DNA of 27,262 bases from Pseudorhodoplanes sp. (GTDB lineage Bacteria > Pseudomonadota > Alphaproteobacteria > Rhizobiales > Xanthobacteraceae), in contig WBUW01000002.1 in NCBI GenBank assembly GCA_008933495.1, positions 1-27,262 of the forward strand. The letters run 5' to 3'. This document shows, piece after piece, positions 1-6,851 of the stretch. Both the position numbers and the translations under genes were made by a program. Below the pieces are notes generated by a model. That model saw nothing but the letters and a program-made list of their open reading frames with translations, was not told where the DNA came from and made no database searches. Positions within the stretch are counted from its first letter, which is position 1, and every line of letters starts with the position of its first letter.

Positions 1-422
1 AGGTCGAACACCGGCGTTGCCTTGACCCAGCGGCCGGCAAGGAACAGGTCGGAATAGGAGTGCCACATGAACAGATCGCTCTTCTGGCGGGCGTAGAGGC
101 GCGGCGAGGTCATGTGGTTCCTGACGTCGGCATAGCCGACGCGGGCGGGGACGCCGATGGCGCGGGCGCTGGCGGCAAGCAGCGCGGCCTTGCCGATGCA
201 GAAGCCGCGTCCGCGCTCAAGGACAATGCTCGCCCGATAGTTGGCTGGATCGGAGAGATCGACATAAGGGTCGTACACGATGCCGTCGCGGATGCGCTCA
301 AAGAGCCGCAGCACGCGTTCGAGATCGCTTCCGGCATCCACGCTGACGTCGCGAGCGAATGCGATCACCTGCGGGGAATCGCTGTCGATGAAGCGGCCGG
401 GCTGCAGATACTCTGTCGTCAT
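1..422 (-). CDS. Transglutaminase-like domain protein (3' end cut by window)
   Basis: I translated this by hand from the reverse complement. An ATG at 422 opens a frame that stays open to the window edge (140 codons seen, C-terminus missing). Around residue 75 lies a G-R-G-F-C-x-G-K motif, the usual setting of the nucleophilic cysteine of transglutaminase-like cysteine proteases. A histidine follows at about 121 (M-W-H-S-Y) and an aspartate at about 140 (T-P-V-F-D), so the Cys-His-Asp order and spacing of the fold are complete. The family holds bacterial peptidases and peptide-crosslinking or amide-cleaving enzymes; the substrate cannot be told. It lies 101 bp downstream of mogA on the same strand with hairpins in between, and nothing ties it to the aromatic pathway. 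The fold is fairly sure, the function open. Confidence 0.8.
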   Translation of the reverse strand, partial: MTTEYLQPGRFIDSDSPQVIAFARDVSVDAGSDLERVLRLFERIRDGIVYDPYVDLSDPANYRASIVLERGRGFCIGKAALLAASARAIGVPARVGYADVRNHMTSPRLYARQKSDLFMWHSYSDLFLAGRWVKATPVFD

Positions 423-467
423 CGCAATGATCCGTCGGATTGGCGAGCGGCATTGGCCGCGGCTGCA

Positions 468-488
468 CGGACGGCCTGATGCCGTCCG
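468..488 (-). terminator. Hairpin between mogA and the transglutaminase-like gene
   Basis: CGGACGGC and GCCGTCCG form a perfect 8-bp stem around a 5-nt loop, shortly after the mogA stop codon on the minus strand. A second stem, CCTGGC/GCCAGG (492-514), lies just before it. No run of T follows, so this is either a weak or factor-assisted terminator or a transcript-processing structure. The structure is certain from the sequence; the role is inferred. Confidence 0.4.
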
Positions 489-523
489 CGCCCTGGCGTC
501 GTATCAAGGCCAGGTAGCGGGGG

Positions 524-1063
524 TCAACCGGGCGGCCGGAACGCCTTCGGTTCGGTCTCCAGGCCGGGCGATCCGATCAGGTCGAGGCAATAGGGGATTG
601 CCGGAAAGACGGCGTCGAGACAGGTGCGGATCGAGCCCGGGCGGCCGGGCAGGTTGACGATCAGCGTGCGGCCGCGAACGCCCGCGCATTGACGGGAAAG
701 GATCGCGGTCGGCACCTGCTTGAGGCTTTCGCGCCGCATCAGTTCGCCGAAGCCCGGCATCATGCGCGTGCAGGCGGCTTCCGTTGCCTCGGGCGTGCAG
801 TCACGCGCGGCCGGCCCGGTGCCGCCGGTGGTCAAAATCAGTGCGCAGCCGGCGCGGTCGGCGAGCTCGATCAGGACGTCGCGCACGATCTCGGTGCCGT
901 CGGGCGTGAGCCGGTGCACCGCCTGCCACGGCGTCACGATCTTCTCGCGCAGATATTGCTCGATGGCATCGCTGCCGATCGGCGGATAGACGCCGCTGCT
1001 CGCGCGATCGGACACGGTCACGATCCCGATGGCGAGGCCGGGCTTTTTGCTTTCGCTATTCAA
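524..1063 (-). CDS. mogA: Molybdopterin adenylyltransferase (MogA/MoaB family)
   Basis: This 179-residue protein has the MogA/MoaB fold signatures: an N-terminal I-G-I-V-T-V-S-D-R strand, the T-T-G-G-T-G motif near residue 80 followed by a D-x-T-P-E-A-T helix, and a later V-N-L-P-G-R-P-G loop. MogA activates molybdopterin by adenylylation before molybdenum insertion, in the cytoplasm. The length is normal for the family (about 170-195). It is 12 bp downstream of the DUF2478 gene on the same strand, so the two are probably co-transcribed and diverge from livK. A molybdenum-dependent oxidoreductase is encoded a few kilobases away (6852-9590), so a local cofactor-maturation gene makes sense. MoaB is the main alternative name. 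Confidence 0.88.
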   Translation of the reverse strand: MNSESKKPGLAIGIVTVSDRASSGVYPPIGSDAIEQYLREKIVTPWQAVHRLTPDGTEIVRDVLIELADRAGCALILTTGGTGPAARDCTPEATEAACTRMMPGFGELMRRESLKQVPTAILSRQCAGVRGRTLIVNLPGRPGSIRTCLDAVFPAIPYCLDLIGSPGLETEPKAFRPPG

Positions 1064-1075
1064 TTGGTCGGTCCG

Positions 1076-1633
1076 TCAGATCTGTTTCATGCTGCGGCGA
1101 ATGCGGCGCTGCTCTTCGACGGCACGCAGGCACCAGGCGTGCACGCGCTCAATATCGGGTTCGAGCGCGCTCGCCAACCCGCCATGAAAGTCCTGCCAGG
1201 CCTCGTCATAGGGCGGGCGCACCGCGGTGAGAACCGGGACGCCGGCTTCCATGGCGCGCGCGAAATTGCGGCGCAGCCCGTGGCCTTCGGCCTCCGCCCG
1301 TCCGAACTTGTTGAGGATCAGGAGCTCGAGGTCGCCCGAAAATGCGCGCTCGAGCAGGACGCCGACCTCCGCCAGCCGCCCGGAATCGAGCCGGCAGCCC
1401 TGCGCGAGCGGTCCGAGGCGCTGCGAAATTTCGATGCGCGCGCCGGAGCCGAGCTCGGTGAGCATCATGTCGGCGCAAGGACTGCCGGCGTCGGCGATGT
1501 TCGCCTGCATGATCCCGCCCAGGCGTACGGAATCGGCGCGCAGCCGCTCGCCGAGCGCGCGCAGAAGATCGTCGATCGGAAAGCCCGTCCGGTAATGGAT
1601 CGCGGCGATCCTGGTGGCGGCCATCGTGGTCAC
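1076..1633 (-). CDS. DUF2478 family protein, probably linked to molybdenum metabolism
   Basis: A cytoplasmic protein of 185 residues with no signal peptide. Features visible are I-A-A-I-H-Y-R-T-G near the N-terminus where NTPase-like proteins carry a P-loop-like turn, a central acidic/Leu stretch ending L-L-I-L-N-K-F-G-R, and a conserved-looking G-H-G-L-R-R-N-F-A-R-A segment. I recognise this as DUF2478, a family with no proven activity that is often encoded beside molybdenum transport or cofactor genes. The first codon is GTG (1633); ATG at 1624 is an equally possible start. It is first in the short minus-strand operon with mogA. Family assignment is from memory of motifs, not from a search. 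Confidence 0.65.
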   Translation of the reverse strand: MTTMAATRIAAIHYRTGFPIDDLLRALGERLRADSVRLGGIMQANIADAGSPCADMMLTELGSGARIEISQRLGPLAQGCRLDSGRLAEVGVLLERAFSGDLELLILNKFGRAEAEGHGLRRNFARAMEAGVPVLTAVRPPYDEAWQDFHGGLASALEPDIERVHAWCLRAVEEQRRIRRSMKQI

Positions 1634-1716
1634 GGGAACTGCGCCTGTCCTCTCGCCATCCGTGCAAGGGCCTCGGCCGTCAACGGGAAGGCCGGCCGGC
1701 CTTGCCCCCGCGGTTC

Positions 1717-1730
1717 TTGCGTTTGGTCAA
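1717..1730 (+). promoter_or_regulatory. FixK/FNR-type box upstream of the liv transporter operon
   Basis: TTGCGTTTGGTCAA fits TTG(A/C)-N6-(T/G)CAA, the half-site arrangement of FixK2/FNR-family regulators. A possible -10 (GATAAG, 1751-1756) lies downstream so that the box centre would be about 40 bp before the start of transcription, the activating position of this family. The box lies between divergent mogA-side and livK-side operons and could act on either. The match is seen; regulation is inferred. Confidence 0.5.
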
Positions 1731-1812
1731 TTTGGAGTAGGCCGCATTTTGATAAGCAAATAAGAAAATATCCAGAAATATCCGCAAAAGTCCACGGATG
1801 AGGGAGTTAACG

Positions 1813-2964
1813 ATGAGGAGAATGCAACAAATCGTCGCCGCAGCCGGCATTGGATTGCTGGCATTGACCGGTGCCGGATACGAGGCGGCCGCCCAGGTCA
1901 AGATCGGTGCCGTGCTTTCGGTGACCGGACCGGCGTCGTTCCTCGGGGACCCCGAGAAAAAGACGCTGGAAATGTATGTCGACGCCATCAATGCCAAGGG
2001 TGGCGTCAACGGCCAGAAGCTTCAGCTCGTGATCTATGACGACGGCGGCGACGCCAATGCGGCGCGCACCTTTGCCACGCGCCTGGTCGAGGAAGACAAG
2101 ATCGTGGCCATGGTCGGCGGCACGACGACCGGCGCGACGCTGGCCATGATCCCGGTGTTCGAGGAAGCGCAGATCCCGTTCATCTCGCTCGCCGGCGCCA
2201 TCCAGATCATCCAGCCGGTGCGCAAATGGGTGTTCAAGACCCCGCACACCGACAAGATGGCCTGCGAGAAGATCTTCGGCGATCTCAAGGCGCGCAAGAT
2301 GACGACGGTGGCGCTGATTTCGGGCACCGACGCCTTCGGCAAGTCGATGCGCGACCAGTGCGTCGGCGTTGCGCCCGCCAAAGGCATCACCATCGCGCAT
2401 GAAGAAACCTATGGCCCGCGTGACAGCGACATGACCCCGCAACTGACCAATATCCGCAACAAGGCGGGTGTGCAGGCGGTGATCAATCCGGGCTTCGGCC
2501 AGGGGCCGGCGATCGTCACGCGCAACTATCGCCAGCTCGGCATCACCGTGCCGCTCTATCAGAGCCATGGCGTCGCGTCGAAGCAGTACATCGATCTGGC
2601 CGGCCCGGCGGCCGAGGGCGTGCGGCTTCCGGCGGCGGCTCTGCTGGTGGCCGACAAGCTGCCCGAAAAGGATCCGCAGAAGAAGGTCGTGGTCGACTAT
2701 TCGCGCATCTATCGGGAGAAGACCGGCCAGGCGGTTTCCACCTTCGGCGGCCATGCCTATGACGGCCTGATGATCCTGGTCGGAGCGATGCAGCGCGCCA
2801 AGAGCGCCGACAAGGCCAAGGTGCGCGACGAAATCGAGAAGACCAAGGGCTATGTCGGTACCGGCGGAATCGTGACGATGTCGCCGACCGACCATATGGG
2901 TCTCGATCTGTCGGCCTTCCGGATGCTCGAAATCAAGAAAGGCGACTGGACGCTGCTGAACTAA
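1813..2964 (+). CDS. ABC transporter periplasmic substrate-binding protein (LivK-like)
   Basis: This 383-residue type-1 periplasmic binding protein begins with a signal peptide: M-R-R-M-Q-Q, a hydrophobic A/G/L stretch, and a likely cut after A-A-A before Q-V-K. The mature part opens with I-G-A-V-L-S-V-T-G-P, the typical first strand and ligand loop of the LivJ/LivK/aromatic-acid group (Peripla_BP_6). I chose ATG 1813 over ATG 1798 because GAGGGAG sits 6-7 bp before 1813 and the signal peptide then starts properly. It leads a five-gene transport set. Members of this family bind branched-chain amino acids, amides or aromatic acids; here the surrounding catabolic genes suggest phenylacetate, benzoate or a related aromatic acid, an inference from context. 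Confidence 0.9.
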   Translation: MRRMQQIVAAAGIGLLALTGAGYEAAAQVKIGAVLSVTGPASFLGDPEKKTLEMYVDAINAKGGVNGQKLQLVIYDDGGDANAARTFATRLVEEDKIVAMVGGTTTGATLAMIPVFEEAQIPFISLAGAIQIIQPVRKWVFKTPHTDKMACEKIFGDLKARKMTTVALISGTDAFGKSMRDQCVGVAPAKGITIAHEETYGPRDSDMTPQLTNIRNKAGVQAVINPGFGQGPAIVTRNYRQLGITVPLYQSHGVASKQYIDLAGPAAEGVRLPAAALLVADKLPEKDPQKKVVVDYSRIYREKTGQAVSTFGGHAYDGLMILVGAMQRAKSADKAKVRDEIEKTKGYVGTGGIVTMSPTDHMGLDLSAFRMLEIKKGDWTLLN

Positions 2965-2987
2965 AGGGTTCCGGCCTGACGAAGGGC

Positions 2988-3009
2988 ACGGCGGCGCATG
3001 CGCCGCCGT
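2988..3009. terminator. Perfect 22-bp palindrome between livK and livH
   Basis: ACGGCGGCGCA is followed directly by its complement TGCGCCGCCGT and then TTTC, in the 76-bp gap after livK. In RNA this forms a very stable GC-rich stem. Such stems after binding-protein genes commonly stop 3' exonucleases or partly terminate, leaving more binding protein than permease. The T run is too short for a strong intrinsic terminator, so partial read-through into livH is expected. Confidence 0.6.
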
Positions 3010-3040
3010 TTCGGAGCGTACAGCGTCGGGTAGGCGATCC

Positions 3041-3913
3041 ATGGCCGAGTTCCTGCAATTCCTGTTTTCAGGGCTCACCGTCGGCGCCGTCTATGCGCTG
3101 GTGGCGCTCGGCTTCACGCTGATCTACAACGCCTCAGGCATCATCAATTTCGCCCAGGGCGAGTTTGTCATGCTTGGCGGCATGACCACCGTCTTTCTGG
3201 CGCTTGCCGGGGTGCCGCTGCCGCTCGCGGCCGTGCTGGCGGTGGTGGCGGCGGTCGCGATCGGGTTGCTGCTGCATCGCTTCGCGATTGAGCCGGCGCG
3301 CGGCGCGGATACGGTGACGCTGATCATGATTACGATCGGCGCCTCGATCTTCCTGCGCGGGGCCGCGCAGGTCGTGTTCGACAAGCGGTTTCACAGCCTT
3401 CCGCATCTGTTTGGCACCGATCCGCTGCGCATCGGCGGCGCCGCGATCCTGCCGCAAAGCCTGGTCGTGCTTGCGGGCGCGACCGTGATCGTGGTCCTCC
3501 TGTGGGTCTTCATCGACCGCACGCTGTTCGGCAAGGCGGTCATCGCAACCGCCGCGAATCGGCTGGCGGCGCGGCTTGTCGGCATCAATACCGGTCACAT
3601 GATCGGATTTTCGTTTGCGATCTCGGCCGCGATCGGCGCGCTTGCCGGCATCCTGGTCACGCCGATCACGCTGACCAGTTACGATGTCGGCACGTTGCTG
3701 GCGCTGAAAGGCTTCGCCGCCGCCATGCTCGGGGGCATGGGCTATGCGCTCGGTGCCGTGGTCGGCGGCCTGCTGCTCGGCCTGCTGGAGGCGTTCAGCG
3801 CGGGCTATCTGTCCTCCAAGTACAAGGATGTCGTCGCGTTCCTTGTCATCCTGGCGGTTTTCTTCGTGATGCCGCAAGGCCTGCTCGGGCGCGCCAAGGT
3901 CGAGCGGGTATAG
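3041..3913 (+). CDS. ABC transporter permease, LivH type
   Basis: A 290-residue integral inner-membrane protein with roughly eight hydrophobic segments. It starts F-L-Q-F-L-F-S-G-L-T-V-G-A-V-Y-A-L-V-A-L-G, followed by I-Y-N-A-S-G-I-I-N-F-A-Q-G-E, a hallmark of LivH permeases. The region near residues 225-250 (A-A-M-L-G-G-M-G) matches the cytoplasmic coupling loop that contacts the ATPases. Length is normal. It pairs with the LivM-type permease starting 2 bp after its stop. Family identity is firm; substrate is inferred from context. Confidence 0.92.
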   Translation: MAEFLQFLFSGLTVGAVYALVALGFTLIYNASGIINFAQGEFVMLGGMTTVFLALAGVPLPLAAVLAVVAAVAIGLLLHRFAIEPARGADTVTLIMITIGASIFLRGAAQVVFDKRFHSLPHLFGTDPLRIGGAAILPQSLVVLAGATVIVVLLWVFIDRTLFGKAVIATAANRLAARLVGINTGHMIGFSFAISAAIGALAGILVTPITLTSYDVGTLLALKGFAAAMLGGMGYALGAVVGGLLLGLLEAFSAGYLSSKYKDVVAFLVILAVFFVMPQGLLGRAKVERV

Positions 3914-3915
3914 CG

Positions 3916-4860
3916 ATGGCCCGCCTGATCGACAGCCGCTATACGCCGCTGGTTGCGGTCGTGTTCGTCGCGCTCGCGCTGCCGCTGATTTTTCCCTCGC
4001 CGTTCTACTATCGCATCGGCGCGCTCGTCTTCATTTTCGCGCTTGCGGTGATCGGGCTGAACCTGCTGATGGGCTTCGCCGGTCAGGTCAGTCTCGGACA
4101 TGCCGGATTTCTCGGCATCGGCGCCTATGCGGTGGCGATCGGGCCCACGCATCTCGGCCTGCCGTCGTGGTTCTGCATTTTTGCCGGCGCGGGCGCGTCG
4201 GCGCTGGTTGCCTATGTCGTCGGGCAGCCGATCCTGCGCCTGAAGGGGCATTATCTGGCGGTCGCTACGCTCGGCTTCGGGCTCATGATCGCGATCGTGT
4301 TGACCAACGAAGCCGGATGGACCGGCGGCCCGGACGGCATGTCGGTGCCGCGGCTCGTGCTTTTCGGTTGGCCGGTGCACGGCTCGAAGGCCTGGTACTG
4401 GGTCGCCGCCGGCACGCTGGCCGTCGGCGTCGCGCTGGCGCTCAACCTGATCGACAGCCCGAGCGGTCGCGCCCTGCAGGCCATCCACGACAGCGAGGTG
4501 GCGGCGCTGGTGCTCGGGGTCCGGGTTGCGCGCAAGAAGCTCGGCGTGTTCGTGATTTCGGCGGTCTATGCCTCGGTCGCGGGATCGTATCTGGCGCTGC
4601 TGAACGGGCACATCACGCCCGACCTGGCCGGCTTCATGCGCTCGATCGAGCTCGTCGCCATGGTGGTGCTTGGCGGCATGGGTTCGATCTTCGGCTCGCT
4701 GGTCGGTGCCGGCGTGCTGGTGGTCCTGCCGCAGGCGCTGACCGGCTTCCACGACTATGAACACATGGCGCTCGGTCTGATCGTGATGGGCTTCATGATC
4801 CTGCTGCGGCGGGGTATTGTTCCCACGCTCGGCGCTGCACTGGCGGGACGCGCGCCGTGA
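3916..4860 (+). CDS. ABC transporter permease, LivM type
   Basis: A 314-residue polytopic permease. The open frame runs far upstream into livH, but the real start is ATG 3916, two bases after the livH stop, giving M-A-R-L-I-D-S-R-Y. Recognisable parts are the L-N-L-L-M-G-F-A-G-Q-V-S-L-G-H-A-G-F motif near residue 50 and the V-V-L-G-G-M-G-S-I-F-G coupling loop near 255, both typical of LivM. It forms the membrane channel with the LivH-type partner. Its stop codon overlaps the GTG start of the LivG-type ATPase by four bases, so translation is probably coupled. Confidence 0.92.
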   Translation: MARLIDSRYTPLVAVVFVALALPLIFPSPFYYRIGALVFIFALAVIGLNLLMGFAGQVSLGHAGFLGIGAYAVAIGPTHLGLPSWFCIFAGAGASALVAYVVGQPILRLKGHYLAVATLGFGLMIAIVLTNEAGWTGGPDGMSVPRLVLFGWPVHGSKAWYWVAAGTLAVGVALALNLIDSPSGRALQAIHDSEVAALVLGVRVARKKLGVFVISAVYASVAGSYLALLNGHITPDLAGFMRSIELVAMVVLGGMGSIFGSLVGAGVLVVLPQALTGFHDYEHMALGLIVMGFMILLRRGIVPTLGAALAGRAP

Positions 4861-5639
4861 GCATCCTCCAGGTCGAGCGCCTTTCGATCGCCTTTGGCGG
4901 GGTACGCGCGATCGACGATGTCACTTTGTCGGTCCCGAGGGCTTGCGTGTTTTCCATCATCGGGCCGAACGGCGCGGGCAAGACGACCTTGTTCAATCTG
5001 ATTTCCGGCGTGTACCGGCCGGCGGCGGGGCGGGTGTTGCTTGACGGCGTCGACGTCAGCGGCTTTGCACCCGACCGGCTCGCCCGTCGCGGTCTGTCGC
5101 GGACATTTCAGAACCTGCAGATCTTCTTTCGTCTGAGCGCGCTCGAAAATGTGATGGTCGGCCGCAACCGGCATGAGACCACGAACGTCATCCAGGACCT
5201 GCTGCATCTGCCGGCAGTTCGCCGGCAGAACCGCGCCACGCGCGAAGCGGCGCTGGCGGCGCTGGCGCGGGTGGGACTTGAGGCCGATGCTGACAAGCCC
5301 GCGGGTTCACTTCCCTATGGCGCGATGAAGCGCCTGGAGATCGCGCGCGCCCTGGCCAGCGAGCCGCAGGTGCTCCTGCTCGATGAGCCGGCGGCCGGAT
5401 GCAATCCGGTCGAGACCGGGGAACTCGATGAAATCATTCGCGCAATCGTGCGCGAGGGGGTGACTATCGTACTGGTCGAGCACGACATGCGCCTTGTCAT
5501 GAATATCTCCGACCGCATTCACGTACTCGCGAACGGCCGCACCTTGACCGAAGGCAGCGCCGCCGAGGTGCGTTCGAATCCCGCGGTGGTGGAAGCCTAT
5601 CTTGGAACGCACAACGCACGGGGTCGCGCGGTTGCTTGA
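4857..5639 (+). CDS. ABC transporter ATP-binding protein, LivG type
   Basis: This 260-residue ATPase has Walker A G-P-N-G-A-G-K-T-T near residue 38, a Q-loop in the F-Q-N-L segment, Walker B L-L-L-D-E-P-A-A-G-C-N-P near 175, and an H-loop histidine in V-E-H-D-M. The ABC signature region reads L-P-Y-G-A-M-K-R-L-E-I-A-R-A-L, a LivG-like variant. It starts with GTG overlapping the livM stop (GTGA). It powers uptake together with the LivF-type ATPase. Nothing looks broken. Confidence 0.92.
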   Translation: MSILQVERLSIAFGGVRAIDDVTLSVPRACVFSIIGPNGAGKTTLFNLISGVYRPAAGRVLLDGVDVSGFAPDRLARRGLSRTFQNLQIFFRLSALENVMVGRNRHETTNVIQDLLHLPAVRRQNRATREAALAALARVGLEADADKPAGSLPYGAMKRLEIARALASEPQVLLLDEPAAGCNPVETGELDEIIRAIVREGVTIVLVEHDMRLVMNISDRIHVLANGRTLTEGSAAEVRSNPAVVEAYLGTHNARGRAVA

Positions 5640-6333
5640 GATCAGGAACCTGACCAGCGGCTATGGGCGCATTGAGGCGCTGCACGGCGTCTCGATGAAT
5701 ATCCAGCCGGGTGAAATCGTAAGCCTCGTGGGCGCCAATGGCGCGGGCAAGACGACGCTGCTGCGCGCCATCAGCGGCGTGCAGCCGGCCGCGGCGGGAA
5801 CCATCCGTTTCGAGGGCCGGGCGATCGACCGCCTGCCTGCACACGCGCGCGTGCCGCTCGGCATCGCCCAGGTTCCCGAGGGCCGGCAATTGTTTGCGCC
5901 ATTGACCGCGAACGACAATCTCATGCTCGGGGCGTGGTGGCGCCGATCGGACGATCTGTCCGCCGAGCTTGCCCGCGTTTATGAGCTGTTTCCGATGCTG
6001 CGTCCGCTCAACCGGTCGACCGCCGGCATGCTTTCCGGCGGCCAGCAACAGATGCTGGCGATCGGCCGCGCGCTGATGGCCAAGCCGCGTCTCCTCTTGC
6101 TCGACGAACCCTCGCTCGGGCTGGCGCCAATTCTCGTCGACCAGATCCTTGACGCGATCGTCCGTCTCAAGAACGAGGGCGTGACCGTTCTGCTGATCGA
6201 GCAGAACGCGCGCGCGGCACTCGCGATCGCGGACCGCGCTTATGTGCTGGAAACCGGACGCATCACGGCCTCCGGGACGGCGGCACAAATCGCGGCCGAT
6301 GAACGGGTGCAGCGCGCATATCTGGGCATATGA
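5632..6333 (+). CDS. ABC transporter ATP-binding protein, LivF type
   Basis: This is the second ATPase of the transporter. I place the start at TTG 5632, overlapping the livG stop by 8 bp, because the protein then begins M-L-E-I-R-N-L-T-S-G-Y-G and is 233 residues, the usual LivF opening and length; a TTG at 5602 would add ten unlikely residues. Walker A G-A-N-G-A-G-K-T-T, signature L-S-G-G-Q-Q-Q-M-L-A-I-G-R-A-L and Walker B L-L-L-D-E-P-S-L-G-L-A-P are intact. The H-loop position carries glutamine (I-E-Q-N), which is normal for LivF. It is the last gene of the transporter operon. Confidence 0.92.
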   Translation: MLEIRNLTSGYGRIEALHGVSMNIQPGEIVSLVGANGAGKTTLLRAISGVQPAAAGTIRFEGRAIDRLPAHARVPLGIAQVPEGRQLFAPLTANDNLMLGAWWRRSDDLSAELARVYELFPMLRPLNRSTAGMLSGGQQQMLAIGRALMAKPRLLLLDEPSLGLAPILVDQILDAIVRLKNEGVTVLLIEQNARAALAIADRAYVLETGRITASGTAAQIAADERVQRAYLGI

Positions 6334-6348
6334 GGCGAGCCGCAAATC

Positions 6349-6362
6349 TTGACTCTGGTCAA
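6349..6362 (+). promoter_or_regulatory. Symmetric FNR/FixK-type box before the thioesterase-padB operon
   Basis: TTGACTCTGGTCAA is a perfect inverted repeat (TTGAC-N4-GTCAA) and fits TTG(A/C)-N6-(T/G)CAA. It lies 60 bp before the first gene of the presumed phenylacetyl-CoA oxidation operon. If it acts at about -41.5, transcription would start near 6397, leaving a short leader with GGAG at 6412-6415 as ribosome binding site. In Rhodopseudomonas palustris the FNR-type protein AadR switches on anaerobic aromatic genes; a similar protein would fit here. Confidence 0.6.
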
Positions 6363-6421
6363 TTCACCAGCGGGCTCCGGCGAATAGGCTGACTGTAATC
6401 ATTGATCTTTCGGAGAGTCCG

Positions 6422-6838
6422 ATGAAAGAGAGCCTTCAGCCGGGCGTTTCCACGACCGCTGAGATTGTCGTCGACAAGGAACGCACGATTGGTTTCATGG
6501 GCGAAGAGGGCCGCGTTTACGCCACACCATTCTTCGTCCGCGACATCGAGCAGACGTGCCGCAACCTGTTGCTCCCGCATTCGAGCCCGGGCGAAGACTC
6601 GGTCGGCATGGAACTTTCTGTGCGCCACACCGCCCCGTCATTGCCCGGGATGAAAGTCGAGATCACGGCGACCGTTGCGGCGGTCGACGGCCGCAAGGTG
6701 ACGTTCAACGTCACCGCGCACGACGATATGGAGCCGATCGGGACCGCAACGCATACGCGCTTCGTTGTCGATGTCGCCAAGACCATCGAACGCCTGAAAG
6801 CCAAGGCGGCCAAGCGCGCAGCCGCTACGGCCGGATGA
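6422..6838 (+). CDS. Hotdog-fold acyl-CoA thioesterase (FlK-like)
   Basis: A small cytoplasmic protein of 138 residues that looks like the fluoroacetyl-CoA thioesterase (FlK) branch of the hotdog superfamily. FlK uses Thr42, Glu50 and His76. Here Thr35 (Y-A-T-P), Glu43 (D-I-E-Q-T) and His69 (V-R-H-T-A-P) show the same spacing of 8 and 26 residues, so the catalytic set appears complete. It leads the operon with padB, which starts 13 bp after its stop. A reasonable role is hydrolysing dead-end or excess CoA esters (phenylacetyl-CoA, phenylglyoxylyl-CoA or benzoyl-CoA) to free CoA; the substrate is inferred. There is a good GGAG ribosome binding site 6 bp before ATG. Confidence 0.8.
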   Translation: MKESLQPGVSTTAEIVVDKERTIGFMGEEGRVYATPFFVRDIEQTCRNLLLPHSSPGEDSVGMELSVRHTAPSLPGMKVEITATVAAVDGRKVTFNVTAHDDMEPIGTATHTRFVVDVAKTIERLKAKAAKRAAATAG

Positions 6839-6851
6839 CATCGGGCGTGCC

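Noticed and set aside
60..479. Plus-strand frame at the left edge
   Set aside because: The minus strand encodes a transglutaminase-like protein with its catalytic residues in place over the same bases.
689..1801. Long plus-strand open frame of 370 codons opposite mogA and DUF2478
   Set aside because: It is antisense to two recognisable genes, rich in Arg/Ala/Gly/His as expected of a high-GC shadow frame, and shows no family motif.
1807..3078. 423-codon minus-strand frame opposite livK
   Set aside because: Composition is typical of the complement of a GC-rich gene (His, Arg, Asp rich), it runs through the livK/livH palindrome, and livK is unmistakable.
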